Made by a program: the position numbers and the translations under genes. The notes beneath the pieces were generated by a model. The model made no database searches and was not told the origin of the DNA. It was given only the letters and a program-made list of their open reading frames with translations. From the NCBI GenBank assembly GCA_965602945.1, contig CBFDBC010000138.1:1-10190 (forward strand): DNA of 10,190 nucleotides, read 5' to 3'. The stretch is from JAUXEH01 sp965602945. GTDB lineage: Bacteria > Acidobacteriota > Aminicenantia > Aminicenantales > Aminicenantaceae. Positions 6,372 to 10,190 of this stretch are shown piece after piece (position 1 is the first letter of the stretch; every line of letters starts with the position of its first letter).

Positions 6372-7535
6372 ATGCATCGAACGAGAATCAGGGTTTGGAT
6401 CGCGCTGACTGCTGCGCTGTCGATCCTGGCCGGTCCCCAGGCACTTGCGGGGCAGGCCATAGACAGGGAGGGGATGACCCGGGAGATGGAGAAAGAGATC
6501 GGCCAGACTCTGGAACGGGGAAAGATCCCTTCGGCGACAGTTGCGTTGGTCCTGGGGAAGGAGATCATCTGGACGGGAGCGGCCGGTTACGCCAATATAT
6601 GGGCCAGGACCAAGGCCGTGCCCGAGACGGTATACCTTATCGGTTCCACTTTCAAGACCATGTCCATGTACGCCCTGCTGGGGCTCATGGAGCAGGGGAA
6701 GTTCCGGCTGGATGATCCTGTCAATGATTACCTGGATGATTTCAATATCCAGGGAGTCGATCCACAGAATCCGGTCACATTCCGCCATCTGCTCACCCAC
6801 ACCTCCGGCCTGCCCGCCGATTTCGGGCCGCACGCGGTCTGGGGGGCCACGGTACCCCCGCCGCTCGAAGACTACCTGAGGAAATCTCTCCGCCTCAAGC
6901 AGCCGCCCATGACCGCAACCGTCTACTCCAACACGGCATACACACTCGTCGGCTACCTGGTGCAGAAGCTGTCGGGGGTGCGTTATAAAAGGTACATCCA
7001 GAGGACCATCTTCGATCCCCTCGGCATGACGGACACGGCCTTCGAACCCAAACCGCACATGGAGGAACGGCTCTCCATCCCGTATGTGTTCGATTCCAAG
7101 GCCGGGCGCCATGTGCCGGCGGTCCGCACAAAAGCCAACGTGTGGCCTGCAGGGATCGTGTACGGGACCGTGCTGGACCAGGCGAAGTGGCTGATCGCCA
7201 ATCTCAATCATGGTGTGTATGGGGGGCACCGGTTGTTAAGCGAGGAAACCTTCAGGCAGGTGATGACCCGACAGTATGATCAATTCACGGGGCCGATCAG
7301 CGCAGGCTGGCTAAACGAGACCACGGGATTCGGCCTGACATGGTGGATGTCGGAGCGGGAAGGCGAGACACTCTTTGCCCACAGCGGCAGCGTCAGCGGA
7401 TATACGGCGTTCATGGTAGGCAACCTGGACAAGAAGACGGGCTTCGCCGTCCTCACCAACGGAAACCGGGCGCACAAGCATCTGTTCGAACTGGCGGTAA
7501 GGGCTCTGGACCTCATCGAGCTGTACCGGGAATAA
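6372..7535 (+). CDS. Secreted serine hydrolase of the class C beta-lactamase / penicillin-binding fold
   Basis: 387 residues. Residues 1-26 form a signal peptide (basic MHRTRIR, hydrophobic core, ALA|GQA cleavage), so it is periplasmic or envelope-located. Active-site motifs are S-x-x-K as STFK at 92-95 in the IGSTFKTM context, Y-x-N as YSN at 185-187, and H-x-G as HSG at 337-339. RHLLTHTSGLP at 138-148 and IFDPLGMTDTAF at 213-224 are typical of the beta-lactamase-related family (COG1680). These include esterases, D-amino peptidases and D,D-peptidases; true beta-lactamase activity is not implied. ATG 6372 has GAGGAAAG just before it, 6 bp after the repair gene stop. The link with DNA repair is not functionally obvious. 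The 3' end converges on the RlmD-like gene. Confidence 0.9.
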   Translation: MHRTRIRVWIALTAALSILAGPQALAGQAIDREGMTREMEKEIGQTLERGKIPSATVALVLGKEIIWTGAAGYANIWARTKAVPETVYLIGSTFKTMSMYALLGLMEQGKFRLDDPVNDYLDDFNIQGVDPQNPVTFRHLLTHTSGLPADFGPHAVWGATVPPPLEDYLRKSLRLKQPPMTATVYSNTAYTLVGYLVQKLSGVRYKRYIQRTIFDPLGMTDTAFEPKPHMEERLSIPYVFDSKAGRHVPAVRTKANVWPAGIVYGTVLDQAKWLIANLNHGVYGGHRLLSEETFRQVMTRQYDQFTGPISAGWLNETTGFGLTWWMSEREGETLFAHSGSVSGYTAFMVGNLDKKTGFAVLTNGNRAHKHLFELAVRALDLIELYRE

Positions 7536-7556
7536 AAAGAAAAGGGGCCTGTCCCT
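7532..7556 (-). terminator. Weak possible terminator in the convergent gap (minus-strand reading)
   Basis: Reading the minus strand after the rlmD-like stop, AGGGACAGGCCCCT (7556-7543) can form a short 4-bp stem and is followed by CCTTTTCTTTTTA-type T-rich sequence to 7532. The stem is short, so it may be a poor terminator. The GGGACAGGCCCC string resembles phrases that recur in intergenic repeats of some genomes. Confidence 0.3.
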
Positions 7557-7562
7557 AATTAA

Positions 7563-8678
7563 CTAGCGGGGGACAAGTTCGATGACGGATTCCATGTGGG
7601 GGGTCTGGGGAAACATATCGAACAGCGCCGCGCTCCTGACCTGAAAGCGGTCGAGTTCTGCCAGGTCGTTCCGCAGATGCTTGGGATTGCAGGACACGTA
7701 CAGGAGAGAGTCACAGTCCATACCGCTCAGGTGTTTGAGGGTCTTGGGGTGCACGCCTGATCTAGGTGGGTCCAGGACGATGAGGAGGGGCCGGGGGAGG
7801 GCCAACTGGTCCAGATAACGGGCGTCCTGGCAGACGGTCGTTACGTTGGACACCGCATTGGCGGCGATGTTCTGCTCGGCTGCCCGGACTGCGGGCGCGT
7901 AGTTTTCGAGTATCGTAACGTTGTCGAAGAGTGAGGCGTTGAGGATGGCGAAGGAACCCACCCCCCCGTACAGGTCGAGCATGTGGGCCCGGTTTGTGTC
8001 GTAACCTGAGAGCACTCCGGAGACGTATTCGTGGACCTGCGAGGCGATCTCCTGATTGACCTGAAAAAATCCCTGCATAGGGAACAAGAATTTTCGGCCC
8101 AGATATTCACCCGAGAGCATGTCCCGGCCTTTTATCACTTCGTATTCCTCGGACACACTGACGTTGCGGTTGTGCGGGACATAGGTCACGACGAGGTTTT
8201 GTGCCGTAGTGACTTCGGCGTATTCCCGGATGCGCTCCAGGGCCCGGTCCAGTTTTTTATCCTTTTTGTTCAGGACTATGGAGATTGAGGAATCCCCGGG
8301 TGGCGTGCGTATGACCGCGTAGCAGAATGCCCCGAAGCGCCGCCGCACATCAAAATAGAAGACGCCTTCGAAAGCTTCCCTGACCTCTGTGAGCAGCGTG
8401 TTGAGCTCCGGGTTGGAGATGGCGCACTGTTCGATGTCCACGAACCTGTCGAACGCCCCCTTTTCGCGCAGTCCCAGTCCTTGAGAATGGAAGGCAAAAT
8501 CCATGCGGTTGCGGTATTGGTACGGCTGGCCCGAGAAGACCTGGATGTTTTCGGTCCCGATGACTTCGGCCAGGACCACTTTCTTGGACTCCAGCTGTTC
8601 CGTGTGCCCCATGTCCTGATGGGCACATCCGCCGCAGTTTCCGAAATAGGGGCAGAGCGGCTCGGTCATGTCGGTCAT
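7563..8678 (-). CDS. 23S rRNA/tRNA m5U methyltransferase, TrmA/RlmC/RlmD family
   Basis: 371 residues; SAM-dependent 5-methylation of uridine in rRNA or tRNA. A [4Fe-4S]-binding set is visible: Cys9, Cys15, Cys18 (CPYFGNCGGC) and Cys85 (DIEQCAIS). The central RNA-binding region contains YRNRMDFAF at 55-63; the Rossmann methyltransferase domain has FFQVNQ at 204-209, DLYGGVGSF at 235-243, LDPPRSGVHPKT at 302-313, and the nucleophile Cys330 in YVSCNPKHLRNDL. The terminal PHMESV carries the general-base Glu363. It lacks an N-terminal TRAM domain, so it is closer to RlmC-length proteins than to RlmD; which uridine it modifies cannot be told. The start ATG 8678 (alternative 8669) lies 33 nt after the HAD gene stop, suggesting one transcript. 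No strong ribosome-binding site is seen. Confidence 0.93.
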   Translation of the reverse strand: MTDMTEPLCPYFGNCGGCAHQDMGHTEQLESKKVVLAEVIGTENIQVFSGQPYQYRNRMDFAFHSQGLGLREKGAFDRFVDIEQCAISNPELNTLLTEVREAFEGVFYFDVRRRFGAFCYAVIRTPPGDSSISIVLNKKDKKLDRALERIREYAEVTTAQNLVVTYVPHNRNVSVSEEYEVIKGRDMLSGEYLGRKFLFPMQGFFQVNQEIASQVHEYVSGVLSGYDTNRAHMLDLYGGVGSFAILNASLFDNVTILENYAPAVRAAEQNIAANAVSNVTTVCQDARYLDQLALPRPLLIVLDPPRSGVHPKTLKHLSGMDCDSLLYVSCNPKHLRNDLAELDRFQVRSAALFDMFPQTPHMESVIELVPR

Positions 8679-8711
8679 TGAAGCGATCTGCCGTGCACAA
8701 TATTTCCGATA

Positions 8712-9386
8712 TTACAGGATGTACCTGATCTCTGTGAGCTTGTTGATGCGGAAGCCGGTCCGTACCCGTTCCATGTGATTGTCCGATATGTGGGAGGAAT
8801 GGTAGTGGGTCAGGTCCCTGCCGAACGTACAGAAGACGGTCCGCATTCCCAGCTGCTGGGCCGGCTGGATGTCCTGGACCGGGTTGTCTCCCACAGAAAA
8901 AGATGCGGAAGCGATCCCGTCCAAGTCCCTGAGCCCCCGCAGGAAGTGCTTGCCCTCTCCCTTGAGGGCCCGGGCGTCGTCACTGGCGATCACCCGGTCG
9001 AAGAGGTGGCCGATGCCGGCGTAGCCGACCCGGAGTTCTATCACCTTGCGCACCGCATTGGTGGCGAGAACGTTTTTGTATCCCCGGGAACGGGCATAGG
9101 CCAGGATCTCTCCCGCTCCCGGCACCAGGAAAAGCTTGTCGAGGTTGCTCTCCTGGCTGTCCCTCCAGTCGATCCCCAGGTCTTTGCAGTGTGTGACGTA
9201 GTCGTGCCACTCCCAGGTGCCTTCCCGATCCCTCAGGTATTCCTGGTAACGGGCCGCTGCCTGTTCAACGGAGATGTTCTCCTTTTTGGCCAATTCATTT
9301 TCCATGGTGAGGCAGACGGCCTTGTCCAGTTCCGCCTCGTTGGCCAGTGTGCCTGTCCAGTCCCAGAAGATCAGCTTGGATTTCAT
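8712..9386 (-). CDS. HAD-superfamily hydrolase (phosphoglycolate phosphatase-like)
   Basis: 224-residue HAD protein with an alpha-helical C1-type cap (about 17-85). Motif I FWDWTGTLA gives nucleophile Asp9; the usual second Asp at +2 is Thr11. Motif II is Thr109 in LATNA, motif III a Lys in the KGEGK stretch (Lys142 or Lys146), and motif IV VGDNPVQD with Asp167 and Asp172. VPGAGEILAYARSRGYKNVLATNA and VGDNPVQDIQPAQQLGMRTV are typical of phosphoglycolate phosphatase-type members; the substrate is unknown. ATG 9386 has a good ribosome-binding site (GGGAAGGAAATAAATG), and a promoter lies upstream at 9423-9451. The Thr in place of the +2 Asp is seen in P-type ATPases and some non-canonical HADs, and may lower or alter phosphatase activity. 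First gene of the unit with the RNA methyltransferase. Confidence 0.85.
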   Translation of the reverse strand: MKSKLIFWDWTGTLANEAELDKAVCLTMENELAKKENISVEQAAARYQEYLRDREGTWEWHDYVTHCKDLGIDWRDSQESNLDKLFLVPGAGEILAYARSRGYKNVLATNAVRKVIELRVGYAGIGHLFDRVIASDDARALKGEGKHFLRGLRDLDGIASASFSVGDNPVQDIQPAQQLGMRTVFCTFGRDLTHYHSSHISDNHMERVRTGFRINKLTEIRYIL

Positions 9387-9422
9387 TTATTTCCTTCCCG
9401 TATGAAATAAACCGGGAGATTC

Positions 9423-9451
9423 ATTGTACTTATATCGAGGGGCCGCGGCAA
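9423..9451 (-). promoter_or_regulatory. Sigma70-type promoter of the HAD / m5U methyltransferase unit
   Basis: Minus strand: TTGCCG (9451-9446), 17-nt spacer, TACAAT (9428-9423, five of six consensus bases). The expected start is near 9416, leaving about 30 nt of leader that contains the GGGAAGGAA ribosome-binding site before ATG 9386. Spacing and position are both good. Confidence 0.6.
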
Positions 9452-9467
9452 TGTTTTTTCGGGGCCA

Positions 9468-9685
9468 CGAGGTAACGAAACAGGGGATTGCACCTATGTC
9501 CGCTATTTGGAAGAGACCATCTATGAGCAGACACAGGAGAACCTCTGGGGCCAGTCCCTGAACGCCTCCCTGGAGTTCAACGAATCCTTTCCGTGGGTTT
9601 GAGCGATTCCTTCGGGTCTGTTTTCAGCAATGTCGTCAATCCTCGTTTTGTAGGCGGAGGCGGGGGAGGCGTGATATTCTTCTGA
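9468..9685 (+). pseudogene. Decayed 3' fragment of an outer-membrane barrel-type gene, internally deleted and frameshifted
   Basis: Between the HAD gene and the next plus-strand gene, two short open stretches read as good protein. One frame (about 9468 to TGA 9600-9602) gives TYVRYLEETIYEQTQENLWG and then QSLNASLEFNESFPWV. The frame shifted by one (from 9593 to TGA 9683-9685) gives VGLSDSFGSVFSNVVNPRF, then a glycine run and VIFF. The second looks like the C-terminal strand of a beta-barrel, with a terminal Phe. From recalled sequences of an uncharacterised barrel family, EETI...-PWG and YTFGS-NNVVNPRF blocks are normally separated by tens of residues, so I infer an internal deletion joining them near 9591-9596. 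There is no start codon or ribosome-binding site. The left edge is uncertain. Homology to the gene at 9792 is inferred, since that gene's matching C-terminal part lies outside the window. Confidence 0.6.
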
Positions 9686-9737
9686 TATATTAAGTTTCAG
9701 TTAATTTTTGATAAACTCCTTTCTTTTCAACCGACTA

Positions 9738-9743
9738 TATAAT
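9738..9743 (+). promoter_or_regulatory. Consensus -10 hexamer upstream of the secreted-protein gene
   Basis: A perfect TATAAT at 9738-9743 lies in an AT-rich patch (9686-9760) 48 nt upstream of ATG 9792. A matching -35 at 16-18 nt is not evident; TTGATA at 9708-9713 is too far (24-nt gap). Initiation near 9750 would exclude the in-frame ATGs at 9744 and 9747 and support the start at 9792. Confidence 0.4.
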
Positions 9744-9791
9744 ATGATGGCGTGTTTAAGTTTGTATTGTCGCTGCGCCGTCGATAAAGAT

Positions 9792-10190
9792 ATGAAAAAA
9801 AGTATGGTTTTCCTCCTGATCGTGTTTTGTTTTGCGTTGTGGCCGTTGAACGCGGGAGCGGAGGAAAAAAAAGAGAAAAAAGCCGTCAAGGTCGATCTTG
9901 AGGACCTCAAGAAACACGCCCCTTTTGTGTACCTGGACTGCTGGCGCTGCGACAAGGATTTCATCCGCACCGAGATCACGTTCGTGAACTACGTCCGGGT
10001 GAGGCAGGATTCCGATATCCATGTCTTGATCACAAACCAGAGGAACGGGGCCGGGGGGAACGAGTACACCATGGAGTTCATCGGCCGTCGGCAGTTCGAG
10101 GGCCTGAACAACACGGTGACGTACAACACCATGCCCACGGACACGAGCGACAACGCCAGACGGAAGCAGGTCGAGAACCTGAAGAAGGGA
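9792..10190 (+). CDS. Secreted protein of an uncharacterised envelope family (3' truncated by window)
   Basis: Open from ATG 9792 through the window end: 133 codons seen, no stop. Residues 1-23 form a signal peptide (MKKSMVFLLIVFCFALW core, NAGA|EE cleavage), then a Lys/Glu-rich stretch. The conserved-looking block starts at about 46: VYLDCWRCDKDFIRTEITF, then VNYVR and HVLITNQRNGAGGNEYTMEF at 77-96, and a TDTSDNARRK segment. I recognise this C-x-x-C-D, IRTEI-FVNYVR, GGNEYT-FIG pattern from hypothetical proteins whose distal part looks like a beta-barrel; I know no assigned function. ATG 9744 and 9747 are in frame and would add 16 or 15 residues, but they would bury the signal peptide and overlap the -10 hexamer. 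No strong ribosome-binding site is visible. It probably is an intact relative of the fragment at 9468-9685. Confidence 0.75.
   Translation, partial: MKKSMVFLLIVFCFALWPLNAGAEEKKEKKAVKVDLEDLKKHAPFVYLDCWRCDKDFIRTEITFVNYVRVRQDSDIHVLITNQRNGAGGNEYTMEFIGRRQFEGLNNTVTYNTMPTDTSDNARRKQVENLKKG

Noticed and set aside
5637..7229. 530-codon open frame on the minus strand
   Set aside because: It lies antisense to two well-supported plus-strand genes with clear family motifs; its translation is Pro/Arg/Gly-rich without any recognisable domain.
9744..9791. In-frame upstream ATGs at 9744 and 9747 for the secreted-protein gene
   Set aside because: They would put 15-16 residues before a classical signal peptide and overlap the TATAAT hexamer.

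Overview
The window carries genes of a diderm, Gram-negative bacterium. It has an LPS-core heptose cassette (HldA- and HldC-type enzymes plus a GT9 heptosyltransferase), an HtrA-like protease and a secreted protein with a probable outer-membrane barrel paralog. Coding GC is moderately high and genes are packed in short operons. The protein styles fit Desulfobacterota or Acidobacteriota-like lineages, but this is an impression and cannot be fixed from sequence alone.

Layout. (1) 1-1464, plus: 3' part of a trypsin-fold/double-PDZ HtrA-family gene with a coiled-coil tail, closed by a strong intrinsic terminator at 1492-1534. (2) 1535-1856: non-coding stretch with a perfect 16-bp inverted repeat and two diverged tandem copies of a ~100-bp palindromic element. 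(3) 5510-1857, minus: a compact five-gene operon, hldA-type heptose-7-P kinase, hldC/rfaE2 adenylyltransferase, GT9 heptosyltransferase, an ICMT/PEMT-like membrane methyltransferase and trmH. Genes overlap or lie within 11 bp of each other. (4) 5511-5669: divergent promoter region. (5) 5670-7535, plus: two-gene unit of an AlkD-like DNA alkylation repair protein and a secreted serine beta-lactamase-fold hydrolase. (6) 9386-7563, minus: a HAD-family phosphatase followed by an RlmD/TrmA-type [4Fe-4S] RNA m5U methyltransferase, with a good sigma70-type promoter at 9423-9451. (7) 9468-9685, plus: a decayed gene fragment in two frames that looks like the C-terminal half of an outer-membrane barrel protein. 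(8) 9792-10190, plus: an intact but window-truncated gene with a signal peptide; from remembered family sequences I think it belongs to the same family as the fragment.

How the genes fit together. Genes in region 3 make and attach ADP-heptose: kinase (heptose-7-P to heptose-1,7-bisP), adenylyltransferase (heptose-1-P to ADP-heptose), then transfer to the LPS core. The isomerase, phosphatase and epimerase steps (GmhA, GmhB, HldD) must be encoded elsewhere. The rest is housekeeping (tRNA/rRNA methylation, DNA repair) and envelope proteins. I do not see phage, CRISPR, tRNA or rRNA genes. The most unusual items are the decayed barrel-gene fragment next to a probable intact paralog, the tandem ~100-bp repeats, and the apparent loss of the catalytic Asp in the HtrA-like protein.
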